NCBI RefSeq assembly: GCF_900156505.1
Contig: NZ_FTPR01000001.1
Location: forward strand, 868,001 to 932,000
Direction of reading: 5' to 3'
Length of the DNA: 64,000 nt
Source: Yoonia rosea
GTDB lineage: Bacteria > Pseudomonadota > Alphaproteobacteria > Rhodobacterales > Rhodobacteraceae
Numbering within the stretch: the first letter of the stretch is position 1; the number at the start of each line of letters is the position of its first letter. Position numbers and translations under genes: made by a program. The notes under the pieces are model-generated. The model had not been told where the DNA came from. It made no database searches and saw nothing but the letters and a program-made list of their open reading frames with translations. Below, piece after piece: positions 47,386 through 56,243 of the stretch.

Positions 47386-48323
47386 CCCCAACCGATCAAC
47401 CGATGGCGCGTTGGGTGCAGGTCTTTCTCGAGGCGCAGGCGGCGGAACTAGATGCGGCCACAAACACGCAATTGGCCTATGCCCGCGACCTTCAGGATTT
47501 CGCCGGCTGGCTTGCGCGCAAAAAGCTGCATTTCGCGGATGCGACCCGTGATCACGTGGAAAGCTACCTGATTGATTGCGAACATGAGGGGCTGGCAAAC
47601 AGCACGCGGGCACGCAGGCTATCGGCGATCAAGCAACTCTACCGCTTTGCGTTCGAGGAAGGGTGGCGCGACGATAATCCCGCAATCCAGATCAAAGGCC
47701 CCGGACGCACACAGCGTCTGCCCAAAACGCTCTCGATTGCCGAGGTGGACAGGCTGCTGGATGCGGCGCGCAATACGCCGCGCGAGGCCTTGCGCAATAC
47801 CTGCCTGATGGAGCTGCTCTATGCCACGGGTATGCGGGTGACCGAGTTGGTCAGCCTGCCGGTTTCGGCTGCACGGGGTGATCCGCGCATGCTGTTGGTT
47901 CGCGGTAAGGGCGACAAGGAACGCTTGGTCCCGCTGTCACCTTCGGCGCGCGATGCATTGGCGCTCTACCTTGAAGACCGCGACGCAGCCGAGGACGCCG
48001 CGCGCCAGAAAGGCAACCCGCCCTCGAAATTCCTCTTCCCCTCACGTGGCAAGGCGGGGCACCTGACGCGGCACCGGTTTTTCGGGCTGATCAAGGAATT
48101 CGCTGTTGCCGGCGGCGTGTCGCCTGCCAAGGTAACGCCGCATACCCTACGCCATGCTTTTGCGACACATCTTTTGGCAGGCGGGGCCGATCTGCGCTCC
48201 ATCCAGACAATGCTTGGCCATGCGGATGTCGCAACGACCGAAATTTACACACATGTGCTGGATGAACGCCTGAAATCGCTTGTTTTGGACCATCATCCCC
48301 TTGCAAAAGGCGCAAAGTCTTGA
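47382..48323 (+). CDS. xerD: Tyrosine recombinase XerD
   Basis: A 313-residue site-specific recombinase. SAM-like N-terminal domain; catalytic Arg in LLYATGMRVTELVSL, Lys in VRGKGDKERLVPL, HTLRHAFATHLL (His, Arg), LGHADVATTEIYTHV (His, Tyr). It resolves chromosome dimers at dif with XerC. Its location in a housekeeping region and lack of attachment repeats argue against a mobile-element integrase. XerC rather than XerD cannot be fully excluded. Confidence 0.9.
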   Translation: MTPTDQPMARWVQVFLEAQAAELDAATNTQLAYARDLQDFAGWLARKKLHFADATRDHVESYLIDCEHEGLANSTRARRLSAIKQLYRFAFEEGWRDDNPAIQIKGPGRTQRLPKTLSIAEVDRLLDAARNTPREALRNTCLMELLYATGMRVTELVSLPVSAARGDPRMLLVRGKGDKERLVPLSPSARDALALYLEDRDAAEDAARQKGNPPSKFLFPSRGKAGHLTRHRFFGLIKEFAVAGGVSPAKVTPHTLRHAFATHLLAGGADLRSIQTMLGHADVATTEIYTHVLDERLKSLVLDHHPLAKGAKS

Positions 48324-48375
48324 AGCTGACGCCCAGACCCCCCATAACAACGATGTTCTTGCTTGAAAGCCTCTG

Positions 48376-49674
48376 ATGGAAACCGCTTCTTACGACGCCG
48401 CCTTTTGGTTAACCGCTGGCGCCATTCTCGTTCTTCTCGTCCTCTCGGCCTTCTTCTCCGGCTCGGAAACCGCGCTGACTGCGGCTTCACGGGGCAAACT
48501 GCGGTCTGCGGCCGATAAAGGCTCAAAGGGGGCCGAACGCGCGCTCAAGATTACCGAAGACAACGAACGCCTGATCGGGTCGGTGCTTTTGGGTAATAAC
48601 GTGGTGAATATTCTGGCCACATCGCTGGCGACAGCCGTTTTGACCAAGCTTTTCGGCCAGAACGGCGTGGCTGCCGCGACCTTGATCATGACGCTTCTGG
48701 TGCTGATCTTTGCCGAGGTGCTGCCGAAAACCTTTGCCATCACCAATCCCGAAACCGTGGCCTCCGGCGTGGCGCGCCCGATTTCGGTGATCGTCTTTGT
48801 CTTTTCACCCATCGTGGCCGCCGTGCGCTATCTGGTGCGCGGTGTTCTGTTTCTATTTGGTGTCCGCACGGACCCCGACAGCAACATTCTTGCCGTGCGC
48901 GAAGAGATCGCAGGCGCGCTGTCGCTGGGCCATTCCGAAGGGATCGTGCAGAAAGAGGACCGCGACCGTATTCTGGGCGCGCTTGATCTGAACGAACGCG
49001 CGGTCGAAGAGATCATGCTCCACCGCTCGCAGATCGAGATGGTCGATGCAGACCTGCCACCGCAGGATATCCTCGCGCAGATCCTCGAAAGCCCCTATAC
49101 CCGCCTGCCGCTCTATCGGGGCGAGCAGGAAAATATCGTCGGCGTGATCCACGCCAAAGACCTGCTGCGCGCGATGCACAAACTGCTGCGCGGCGGGAAT
49201 GACGCGGCGGGGCTGGCCGCGTTTGACGTGATGAAAGTGGCGATGCCGCCCTACTTTGTGCCCGATACCACGACGCTTGATGACCAGATGCGCAACTTCT
49301 TGAAGCGCAAAACGCATTTTGCGCTGGTGGTGGATGAGTATGGTGCGTTGCAGGGTCTGATTACACTCGAAGATATCCTAGAAGAAATCGTCGGTGAAAT
49401 CGCCGATGAATTCGACGACCACGAAGAAGACCAGATCGAGGCCACCTCGGACGGAGCTTATATCGTGGATGGCGGCATGACGATCCGCGATCTGAACCGC
49501 GCGCACGACTGGAACCTGCCCGATGACGAGGCCAACACCGTCGCCGGATTGGTCATCCACGAGGCCCAGATGATCCCTGTCGAGGGTCAGGTATTCTCGT
49601 TCCACGGATTCCGCTTTGAGGTGCTGGCCAAGGATGAGAACCGGCTGGCGACGCTGAAGATCAGGAAACTCTGA
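48376..49674 (+). CDS. CorC/CNNM-type transporter (hemolysin family)
   Basis: A 432-residue protein: DUF21 membrane domain with about four helices (FWLTAGAILVLLVLSAFFSGSETALTAASRG), a CBS pair (MLHRSQIEMVDADLPPQDIL, then FALVVDEYGALQGLITLEDILEEIVGEI) and a C-terminal CorC_HlyC domain. Relatives take part in magnesium or cobalt transport and efflux. The name hemolysin is historical. It follows xerD by 52 bases. Confidence 0.93.
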   Translation: METASYDAAFWLTAGAILVLLVLSAFFSGSETALTAASRGKLRSAADKGSKGAERALKITEDNERLIGSVLLGNNVVNILATSLATAVLTKLFGQNGVAAATLIMTLLVLIFAEVLPKTFAITNPETVASGVARPISVIVFVFSPIVAAVRYLVRGVLFLFGVRTDPDSNILAVREEIAGALSLGHSEGIVQKEDRDRILGALDLNERAVEEIMLHRSQIEMVDADLPPQDILAQILESPYTRLPLYRGEQENIVGVIHAKDLLRAMHKLLRGGNDAAGLAAFDVMKVAMPPYFVPDTTTLDDQMRNFLKRKTHFALVVDEYGALQGLITLEDILEEIVGEIADEFDDHEEDQIEATSDGAYIVDGGMTIRDLNRAHDWNLPDDEANTVAGLVIHEAQMIPVEGQVFSFHGFRFEVLAKDENRLATLKIRKL

Positions 49675-49793
49675 CAGGCGCAGCCCGCGAGCGCCCGGAA
49701 ATTCCGTTTTGCGTAACAAACAGGCATGACGCTGGTTTTGCGTTCAGGACCGGTGTCAGCACCCAACGTCCATGGTGCACTCAAGAATTTACT

Positions 49794-49821
49794 TTGTTCT
49801 GCTAGGTCGTGCCAGTATTAT
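49794..49821 (+). promoter_or_regulatory. Possible promoter before the 160-aa protein gene
   Basis: TTGTTC (49794-49799), a 16-base spacer and TATTAT (49816-49821), 59 bases before ATG 49880. Confidence 0.4.
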
Positions 49822-49879
49822 GCCAAAAAGCGCTCCGCGTGCACCCACACGCGAGACGAGGTATATACCGGAGATCGTT

Positions 49880-50362
49880 ATGAGTCAGATTTTACAAGTT
49901 GCAGCGATCGCCATGGCTACGGTGGGGACCGGTGCTGCAACGATGACAGTCATGAAGCCGGAGATGGCAGACCTTGCCGTGCCTGAGGGCGATTGGTCCG
50001 CAGACAAGATGTTGGATGGTCAATCGTATTATATTGAAGGGGTTGATCTAGATAGTGGTACTGCCTTGCTGGATGAGCTCGTTTTTCGCGACGGGACGTT
50101 TCAATCCGTGAATTGCCAGACTTACTGCGATTTCGGGTGGAGCAACTACCAGACGAAAGTACTCGATGATGTGATCCACTTCACGGCCACGACGCAATGC
50201 CCGGACGCACCCCATACGGTCGTCTGGTACGGGACTGTGACCGAAGACCAGATGCAGCTTGCTGGCACATGGACGACGCGGCGGTGGTACTGGAACCATC
50301 AAATTCGCTTCTCGGCTGAAGGATCGACAACGCCGCCCATTGATCCGAACGTCACCGGATAA
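49880..50362 (+). CDS. Exported protein of unknown function
   Basis: A 160-residue protein with an N-terminal hydrophobic stretch (ILQVAAIAMATVGTGAATMTVM), then a Trp/Tyr-rich region likely made of beta strands (ELVFRDGTFQSVNCQTYCDFG, VVWYGTVTEDQMQLAGTWTTRRWYW). Three Cys could form a disulfide. The strand pattern suggests a small lipocalin-like barrel but this is a guess. GGAGAT precedes ATG 49880. Its stop is 10 bases before the next gene. Confidence 0.7.
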   Translation: MSQILQVAAIAMATVGTGAATMTVMKPEMADLAVPEGDWSADKMLDGQSYYIEGVDLDSGTALLDELVFRDGTFQSVNCQTYCDFGWSNYQTKVLDDVIHFTATTQCPDAPHTVVWYGTVTEDQMQLAGTWTTRRWYWNHQIRFSAEGSTTPPIDPNVTG

Positions 50363-50372
50363 GGCCGCACCT

Positions 50373-51032
50373 GTGAACCCTTCACGCACGAGCACGACGA
50401 AATTCGTGGTGCGGTTTTTGATCCTGATCGCTTTTCTTGTGCTGGCCACTTGGGGCGTGCATATGGTCAAAGAGGCACTGAACCTCGAAATCAGACCCGG
50501 CAATGAGGCGATGGTCCATCGTGCCATCATGCTGGGTGGGGTGGCCTATGTCGGGCTGCTGGCCCTGCCCTTTGTGCCGGGGGCCGAAATCGGCATTGCA
50601 ATGCTGGCCGCCTTTGGTCCCGGGATCGCACCGCTGATTTATGTGGCGACCGTCGCCTCCATGATGCTGGCCTATATGATCGGGCGGTTTCTTCCGATAA
50701 GCGCGCTGGAACGTTTTTTAAACTTGCTGCACATGCAACGCGCCGCGGCCCTCGTCGCACGCGCCGCACCGCTGTCCGGCGACGATAGGCTTGCGATGCT
50801 GCTGGACGGTCAGTCCAAACGTGCGGTCCGTGTGGGGCTGCGCTATCGCTATATCGCCCTTGCGGTCGCGGTGAATACACCGGGCAATTCCATCATTGGC
50901 GGCGGCGGCGGGATCATGATGATCGCAGGTCTGAGCGGGATATTCTCGCCACTCCTCGCCTTTCTGACAATCGCCATCGCCGTGTCGCCCGTGCCCTTGG
51001 CCGTCCTGTTCCTCGGGTTGCGGTTGCAGTAA
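50373..51032 (+). CDS. Membrane protein, VTT/TVP38-like
   Basis: About 219 residues starting at GTG 50373, with several membrane helices. The loop-helix pattern LPFVPGAEIGIAMLAAFGPG near the middle and NTPGNSIIGGGGGIMMIAG near the end resembles the VTT (DedA/TVP38) fold, whose members move lipids or maintain the membrane potential. Assignment is tentative. It converges with the HerA-like ATPase gene. Confidence 0.72.
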   Translation: MNPSRTSTTKFVVRFLILIAFLVLATWGVHMVKEALNLEIRPGNEAMVHRAIMLGGVAYVGLLALPFVPGAEIGIAMLAAFGPGIAPLIYVATVASMMLAYMIGRFLPISALERFLNLLHMQRAAALVARAAPLSGDDRLAMLLDGQSKRAVRVGLRYRYIALAVAVNTPGNSIIGGGGGIMMIAGLSGIFSPLLAFLTIAIAVSPVPLAVLFLGLRLQ

Positions 51033-51042
51033 AACGCGGACC

Positions 51043-52581
51043 CTAGCGCCCCTTGAACAAACTACCCAAGATGCCCCGCACCAAACGGCGACCTGTTGTG
51101 CCCTTGAGTTCTTTGACAACGACCGACGCCAAAGCCCCGCCAAAACCCTCATCCGATGACTTGCGCGATGAGGATGACTGTTTGCTGCGCGTCCCGTCAT
51201 ACCGCCGTGCCGCCTTGAACTCGCGCTCTTTTTCTTCAAGGCGCGCCTCTTCGGCTTCGGCCTCTTCGGCGGCTTTCGCGGCGGCGTCCGCCCGTTTACT
51301 CAGGATTTCAAACGCGCTCTCGCGGTCCAAGGTCTTGTCGTATTTGCCCGCCATGTCCGAGACGCTCATGATCGCCTTGCGGGTTGGTTCATCAATCGGC
51401 CCCAGTTGCGACGACGGCGGGCGGATCAGGGTGCGCTCAACGACCTGCGGAATACCCTTGCGGTCAAGGAATGACGTCACCGCCTCACCGGTGCCGACCT
51501 GTTGAATGGCCTCTGCAGTGTCAAACGCCGGATTATCGCGATAGGTCTCGGCAGCGGTCTTAAGCTCTTTACGGTCCTTGGCCGTGAAGGCACGCAGTGC
51601 ATGTTGTACGCGGTTCCCCAACTGGCCCAAAACATCATCAGGAATATCGCCGGGGTTTTGTGTGACGAAATAGACGCCCACACCTTTGGAGCGGATCAGG
51701 CGCGCGACCTGCTCGACTTTATCGACCAGTGCTTTGGGTGCGTCGTCAAACAGCAGATGCGCTTCGTCGAAAAAGAACACCAGCTTGGGTTTGTCAGGGT
51801 TGCCGACCTCGGGCAGTTCTTCAAACAGTTCCGACAGCAGCCAGAGCAGGAAAGTGGCATAGAGGCGCGGGCTGCCCATCAGTTGATCGGCGGCCAGAAT
51901 GTTGATCTCGCCGCGTCCATCGTCGCGGGTGCGCATCATATCGGCCAGATCAAGGGCCGGTTCCCCGAACAGGGCCGTGCCGCCCTGATTTTCCAGCACC
52001 AGCAATTGCCGCTGGATCGCCCCCACAGAGGACGCCGCTACATTGCCATAGCGCAGCGAGAGCGCCTGCGCATTCTGCCCGACCCAGACCAAAAGCGCTT
52101 GCAGGTCTTTGAGGTCCAGCAATGGCAGGCCCTCTTCATCCGCGACACGGAAAGCGACGTTCAAGACGCCTTCCTGCACATCGGTCAGGTCCATCAGCCG
52201 CGACAGCAGCAAAGGCCCCATTTCGGCGACCGTCGCACGGATCGGATGGCCCTTTTCGCCAAAAAGATCCCAGAAGGTGACGGGGAAACTATCATATTGC
52301 AGGTCAAGGCCGATCGTTTCGGCGCGCGACATGAAGGGTTCGTGCAGTTTAAATTCGGCAGAGCCGCTCAGCGCCAGACCGGACAGATCACCTTTCACAT
52401 CAGACAGAAACACTGGCACGCCTGCCGCGGCAAACCCTTCGGCCATGATCTGCAAGGTCACTGTCTTACCGGTGCCCGTTGCCCCCGCAATCAGACCGTG
52501 CCGGTTGGCCTTATCCAGCAAAAGTGTCTGCGGTGTGCCATAGCCCTCACCACCGCCGCCAATAAATATACTTTCCGACAT
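51043..52581 (-). CDS. HerA/DUF853-type P-loop ATPase
   Basis: A 512-residue ATPase: Walker [17 protein letters not shown], Walker [16 protein letters not shown], sensor [22 protein letters not shown], and a C-terminal coiled coil rich in Ala, Glu and Arg (about residues 430-475). This matches the YjgR/DUF853 family, related to HerA hexameric DNA translocases; the biological role is not established. ATG 52581 ([10 protein letters not shown]) is chosen; the ORF is open to 52614. Confidence 0.9.
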   Translation of the reverse strand: MSESIFIGGGGEGYGTPQTLLLDKANRHGLIAGATGTGKTVTLQIMAEGFAAAGVPVFLSDVKGDLSGLALSGSAEFKLHEPFMSRAETIGLDLQYDSFPVTFWDLFGEKGHPIRATVAEMGPLLLSRLMDLTDVQEGVLNVAFRVADEEGLPLLDLKDLQALLVWVGQNAQALSLRYGNVAASSVGAIQRQLLVLENQGGTALFGEPALDLADMMRTRDDGRGEINILAADQLMGSPRLYATFLLWLLSELFEELPEVGNPDKPKLVFFFDEAHLLFDDAPKALVDKVEQVARLIRSKGVGVYFVTQNPGDIPDDVLGQLGNRVQHALRAFTAKDRKELKTAAETYRDNPAFDTAEAIQQVGTGEAVTSFLDRKGIPQVVERTLIRPPSSQLGPIDEPTRKAIMSVSDMAGKYDKTLDRESAFEILSKRADAAAKAAEEAEAEEARLEEKEREFKAARRYDGTRSKQSSSSRKSSDEGFGGALASVVVKELKGTTGRRLVRGILGSLFKGR

Positions 52582-52679
52582 ACACCCGTTCCCCTGCATG
52601 AATTTACCAAACAAAATACATTGTTAACCAATTCGTGCCACCTTAAAGCGCGCGATCCTGTCAGAGATTGGCATTATTG

Positions 52680-52728
52680 CATACGTCCTCCCTGTTTGAC
52701 TGGCCGTGCCTTCGGGCACGGCTTTTTT
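52680..52728 (+). ncRNA. Candidate small RNA 1 with UUCG terminator
   Basis: A short RNA ending in the strong terminator at 52703-52728 would begin somewhere before the pyrimidine-rich GTCCTCCCTG (52685-52694), a sequence complementary to Shine-Dalgarno elements and like the CCUCCUCCC loops of Rhodobacter small RNAs. No plus-strand gene lies closer than 1.6 kb upstream. The 5' end is not determined: no good promoter was found. Confidence 0.45.
52703..52728 (+). terminator. Rho-independent terminator with TTCG tetraloop
   Basis: GCCGTGCC (52703-52710), TTCG, GGCACGGC (52715-52722), then six T. A T-run is absent on the other strand, so it acts on plus-strand transcription only. Confidence 0.92.
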
Positions 52729-52777
52729 CTGCGAACGAGACAACAACCATCTTTACCAAGACGTCAGATATTTGCTG

Positions 52778-52806
52778 TTGACGGTCACATTTTGTTTTCG
52801 TAGCTT
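52778..52806 (+). promoter_or_regulatory. Promoter-like element before candidate small RNA 2
   Basis: TTGACG (52778-52783), a 17-base spacer rich in T, and TAGCTT (52801-52806). The expected start is near 52812. Confidence 0.5.
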
Positions 52807-52811
52807 CTCCT

Positions 52812-52880
52812 CAATTAGTCGGCCAAGTCCGACAGGGAGAACATGAAGCAGGGTCCTGGCGAAGGGCCCTTCTTCTTTTT
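52812..52880 (+). ncRNA. Candidate small RNA 2
   Basis: About 69 nt from the predicted start to the T-run. It has a GTCGG/CCGAC hairpin (52818-52833), an unpaired purine-rich part (AGGGAGAACATGAAG) and the terminator hairpin. A further pair TCTCC (52806-52810) with GGAGA (52836-52840) would enclose the first hairpin if transcription began earlier. It could be a free small RNA or a leader of the IalB-like gene 107 bases further on. Confidence 0.45.
52850..52880 (+). terminator. Rho-independent terminator of candidate small RNA 2
   Basis: AGGGTCCT (52850-52857), loop GGCGA, AGGGCCCT (52863-52870), one G-T pair in the stem, then TCTTCTTTTT. Confidence 0.82.
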
Positions 52881-52986
52881 CAGCCCTCGAAATTGTGAGC
52901 GGAAGCCAGCGCAGTCACAGGTTTTTGCCCCTGACACCCCGTCCGCCCCATGTTAAGCCGCCAGAAAGCGAATGAGGAAGAATTCA

Positions 52987-53583
52987 ATGCGCAGTATACT
53001 CAAATCCGCCCTTTTGGTCGCCTTGCTCAGCCACGCAGGCGTCACAGTGGCACAAGAGACAGCAGACGAGACAGCACCCGCAGCCGAGGATAACCTTGCC
53101 TTGGGTGAGCCGCTTGGCCCACAGGTTGGCGAGCCTTACGAGCGTGAGGTTTTCGGTGACTGGTCCCTGCGCTGCATCAAGGCAGAGGAAGGCCAGCAGG
53201 ATCCTTGCAACCTTTATCAACTGCTGACCAATGACGACGGTGTTGCTGTTGCGGAATTCAATCTTTTCCCGCTTCCCGAAGGCCGCCGCGCCGCGGCAGG
53301 CGCCACAGTGGTTGTTCCGCTTGAGACACTTTTGACCGAACAACTGACAATCGCTGTAGATGGGCAGAATGCACGCATCTATCCAATTACGTTCTGTAAT
53401 CGTGCAGGCTGTGTGGCACGGATCGGCTTTACCCAAGCCGAAGTCGACCAGTTCAAGCGCGGCTCGGTCGCCACGGTCCGCCTCGTCCCTGCAGTGGCAC
53501 CTGACACAGAGGTCGTGTTGGATGTATCGCTAACAGGCTTTACCGCAGGCTTTGAGGCCTCGTCGCAAACCAGCGCGGACTAA
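52987..53583 (+). CDS. Invasion-associated locus B (IalB) family protein
   Basis: A 198-residue periplasmic protein: signal peptide (ILKSALLVALLSHAGVTVAQE), an acidic linker, then the IalB domain, recognisable by YEREVFGDWSLRCIKAEEG with Cys, DPCNLYQLLTN and ITFCNRAGCVARIGFT. Four conserved Cys probably form disulfides. Named after a Bartonella erythrocyte invasion factor; in free-living bacteria the role is unknown. ATG 52987 has GAGGAA at proper distance, better than the ATG at 52972. Confidence 0.9.
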   Translation: MRSILKSALLVALLSHAGVTVAQETADETAPAAEDNLALGEPLGPQVGEPYEREVFGDWSLRCIKAEEGQQDPCNLYQLLTNDDGVAVAEFNLFPLPEGRRAAAGATVVVPLETLLTEQLTIAVDGQNARIYPITFCNRAGCVARIGFTQAEVDQFKRGSVATVRLVPAVAPDTEVVLDVSLTGFTAGFEASSQTSAD

Positions 53584-53615
53584 AGCACGACTGCATTGTG
53601 CGGCCCACCGGCCGC

Positions 53616-54824
53616 TCAATGCCTGCGCAGCGCGATCACCGCATTCATGCCGCCAAAGGCAAAGGCGTTGGACAGGGCGACATCCACCTGCGCCTCACGT
53701 GCCACATTCGGCACCACATCCAGCGCGCATTCGGGATCAGCTTCTTCATAGCCAATCGTTGGCGCTATGATCCCGTCGCGCAGCGCCATGATGCAAGCGA
53801 TCAGCTCGACCGCACCGGTGCCGCCAATCAAATGCCCATGCATGGATTTGGTCGACGATATCATCAAGCGGTCCGCATGTGCGCCAAACACATCCGCGAC
53901 AGCGGCACATTCGGTTTTGTCATTGGCCGCAGTACCGGTGCCATGCGCGTTGATATAGCCAACCGCGTCTTTCGATAGTCTCGCATCCTTGAGCGCGCCA
54001 TCAATCGCACGGGCAGCACCCTGTTTGGACGGTGTCACGATATCGCAGGCGTCCGACGACATTGCGAAACCAGCGACTTCACAAAGGATTTCCGCACCTC
54101 GGGCCCGCGCATGTTCAGAGTCTTCGAACACAAAGACCGCCGCCCCCTCGCCCTGCACCATGCCGTTGCGTGTTGCTGAAAACGGGCGGCAGGCGTCGCG
54201 TGACATCACGCGCAGCCCTTCCCAGGCCTTGATCCCGCCAAAACACAACATGGCTTCGGAGCCGCCTGTCACCATGACCTTGGCCGTGCCGGAACGCACC
54301 ATGTTGAACGCCTGCCCCATCGCGTGGTTCGAGGACGCACAGGCGGTGGCGACCGTAAAGGTCGGGCCGCGCAGGTTCCATTCGATCGACACATGGCTGG
54401 TGGCTGCGTTATTCATCAGGCGCGGCACAATAAAGGGATGCACGCGGTTCTTGCCCGCCTCATAAACGGCGCGGTAGTTTTCATCCTGGGTGTTCAGCCC
54501 GCCACCCGAAGTGCCAAAGATCACTCCGGACTGATCTGCCAGCTCACCCGAAAATGTGAGGCCGGACTGACCTATCGCCTCACGCGCGGCCAAAAGCGCG
54601 AATTGCGTAAAGCGGTCATAAAGCGCGATTTGCTGGCGGTTGAAATGGGCGGCTTCATCATAGCCTTTGATCTGCCCGCCGATCTGGATCGACAACCGGT
54701 CGACGTCCGCGATCTCAAGCGGTCCGATACCGCAGCGCCCTTCCTGCATTGCCAGAAGTGTACTTGGCATGTCGGAGCCCAGCGGATTGATCGTCCCTGC
54801 CCCGGTGATGACCACACGCCGCAT
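53616..54824 (-). CDS. Beta-ketoacyl-ACP synthase (FabF type)
   Basis: A 402-residue thiolase-fold condensing enzyme: catalytic Cys in VATACASSNHAMGQA, the first His in INAHGTGTAANDKTE and the second His in TKSMHGHLIGGTGAVE. N-terminal RRVVITGAGTINPLG is typical of KAS II. It is encoded 0 bases downstream of an ACP gene and follows lpxD, so it probably elongates acyl chains on that dedicated ACP for an envelope lipid. It is not simply housekeeping fabF, which normally follows acpP and fabD/fabG. Confidence 0.9.
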   Translation of the reverse strand: MRRVVITGAGTINPLGSDMPSTLLAMQEGRCGIGPLEIADVDRLSIQIGGQIKGYDEAAHFNRQQIALYDRFTQFALLAAREAIGQSGLTFSGELADQSGVIFGTSGGGLNTQDENYRAVYEAGKNRVHPFIVPRLMNNAATSHVSIEWNLRGPTFTVATACASSNHAMGQAFNMVRSGTAKVMVTGGSEAMLCFGGIKAWEGLRVMSRDACRPFSATRNGMVQGEGAAVFVFEDSEHARARGAEILCEVAGFAMSSDACDIVTPSKQGAARAIDGALKDARLSKDAVGYINAHGTGTAANDKTECAAVADVFGAHADRLMISSTKSMHGHLIGGTGAVELIACIMALRDGIIAPTIGYEEADPECALDVVPNVAREAQVDVALSNAFAFGGMNAVIALRRH

Positions 54825-55085
54825 TCAGGCAGCCTGCTCGGACTTCAGCTTTTCGACCGCCGCGACGATTGCCGCGACAGATGAGATATCAAAATCACCG
54901 GCCGTCGGGTCATTGGCGTTGAAGGGAACGGAAATATCAAAGGTTTCTTCAATCGCAAAAATGCTCTCGACAAGGCCGAGGCTGTCGATGCCGATATCCT
55001 CTAACGTGTTGTCCAATTGGATATCGGATGGTTCCAGCATGGCCTGTTCGGCTATGATTGCAATCACCTGATCTTTGATGCTCAT
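54825..55085 (-). CDS. Acyl carrier protein (dedicated, linked to lpxD)
   Basis: An 86-residue acidic four-helix protein with the phosphopantetheine site GIDSLGLVESIFAIEE (Ser in DSL). It differs from the AcpP consensus, having the extension ISVPFNANDPTAGDFDISSV after helix II. It sits between lpxD and a ketosynthase, like the lipid-A-specific AcpXL loci of Rhizobiales, though it lacks clear AcpXL sequence features. Specific role inferred. Confidence 0.9.
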   Translation of the reverse strand: MSIKDQVIAIIAEQAMLEPSDIQLDNTLEDIGIDSLGLVESIFAIEETFDISVPFNANDPTAGDFDISSVAAIVAAVEKLKSEQAA

Positions 55086-55148
55086 CTTATCACACCCATG
55101 TTGCTTGGCGGGGATGTAGTCATTCTATCAGCAATTTGAAACAGACAA

Positions 55149-56210
55149 TTAACGCTGCGCCAAATCGCGCAGGATGCGGGGCAGACGGCGCAGGGCCTTG
55201 TAGCTGTCGATATGGACCTGCATTTTGGTGGCCGGATAGCCCATCATCACGCGTCCCGCAGGGACATTGGACAGCACGACACTGCCGCCCCCCAAGACCA
55301 CATCGTCGCCGACTTTGAGATTATCCGCGATCCCTGCCTTGCCACCCACAACAACACGATCCCCGATCACCGTGGACCCCGCGACACCGGCCTGCGCACA
55401 CAGCAGACAATGTGCGCCCACAATCACGTTGTGGCCGACCTGCACGAGGCTGTCGATCTTGGTGCCGTTGCCGACACGGGTGGGGCGGATCGTGCCTGCA
55501 TCAATGCAGGAATTTGCCCCCACTTCCACATCATCGCCAACAACCACCCCCCCCAGCGAATGAATCCGGTGCCATGTGGGATCGTCAGGCGCCTGCATCG
55601 CAGCCTCGCCCAACGTCTCGCGCGCCTTTTCAACGTTCGAAGGTTCTGCGGTCACAAAGGAAAATCCGTCGCCGCCAATCGCCACATTGGGCTGCAGGAT
55701 CACGCGCGCGCCAAGGTGCACGCCACGTTGCAGGCGCACGCCCGCGTGAATTTGACACGCCGCACCAATCTGCACGCCCGCCGCGATACTGACATGATCG
55801 GCTATCCAGCTTCCCGCGCCGATGACCACATCCGCACCGATCACGCAAAACGCCCCGATTGTCACATTGGCCCCGATCTGTGCCGACGGATCAATCGCCG
55901 CCTGGGGGCTGATCCCTGTGCGCGGCAGGTCTGCATCCAGCATCTGCGTCAGATGCGCCATCGCAAGCCGTGCGCGCGGTGCGATGATCGCGGCCTCCAG
56001 CCCCAGCGCCCGCCAATCGGCACCGGGCCAGACCACAGCAACGCGCGCCTGCCCTTGCCCTAAAGCTGCGCCATAGGCGGGGCTCATGGCCAGCGCCAGA
56101 TCATCGGGGCCCGCGCTTGCGGGTTCAGACGCACCATTGACCAAAAGCTCAACGGCGCCAAAGGCTTCTGCCCCCAGCGCCGCAGCGATATCTTTTACAC
56201 GATGTGCCAT
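55149..56210 (-). CDS. lpxD: UDP-3-O-acylglucosamine N-acyltransferase LpxD
   Basis: A 353-residue acyltransferase: N-terminal uridine-binding domain, then hexapeptide-repeat helix (IDPSAQIGANVTIGAFCVIG and many more), catalytic His region PTWHRIHSLGGVVVGDD and a C-terminal helix. It adds the N-linked hydroxyacyl chain in lipid A synthesis. In most proteobacteria it lies between ompH and fabZ; here it is 24 kb away. Confidence 0.95.
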   Translation of the reverse strand: MAHRVKDIAAALGAEAFGAVELLVNGASEPASAGPDDLALAMSPAYGAALGQGQARVAVVWPGADWRALGLEAAIIAPRARLAMAHLTQMLDADLPRTGISPQAAIDPSAQIGANVTIGAFCVIGADVVIGAGSWIADHVSIAAGVQIGAACQIHAGVRLQRGVHLGARVILQPNVAIGGDGFSFVTAEPSNVEKARETLGEAAMQAPDDPTWHRIHSLGGVVVGDDVEVGANSCIDAGTIRPTRVGNGTKIDSLVQVGHNVIVGAHCLLCAQAGVAGSTVIGDRVVVGGKAGIADNLKVGDDVVLGGGSVVLSNVPAGRVMMGYPATKMQVHIDSYKALRRLPRILRDLAQR

Positions 56211-56243
56211 TCTGCCCCCGGGCGTATTATTCCGGGGCCAGAT

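Larger units (their letters stand above)
52582..52986. other. 405-base gene-free region with two orphan plus-strand terminators
   Basis: No protein gene. On the minus side it holds the promoter region of the HerA-like gene. On the plus strand it has two intrinsic terminators (52703-52728, 52850-52880) and a promoter-like pair (52778-52806), listed separately as candidate small RNAs. The last 100 bases contain the leader of the IalB-like gene with GAGGAA before its ATG. Confidence 0.7.

Noticed and set aside
47382..48323. Tyrosine recombinase as a sign of a mobile element
   Set aside because: It has the Xer family layout, lies coupled between housekeeping genes and no attachment repeats, tRNA target or phage genes are near.
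51502..52803. 433-codon plus-strand open frame opposite the HerA-like ATPase
   Set aside because: It is the antisense shadow of a well-supported gene; the product has no family features and is rich in His, Gln and Arg as such shadows are.
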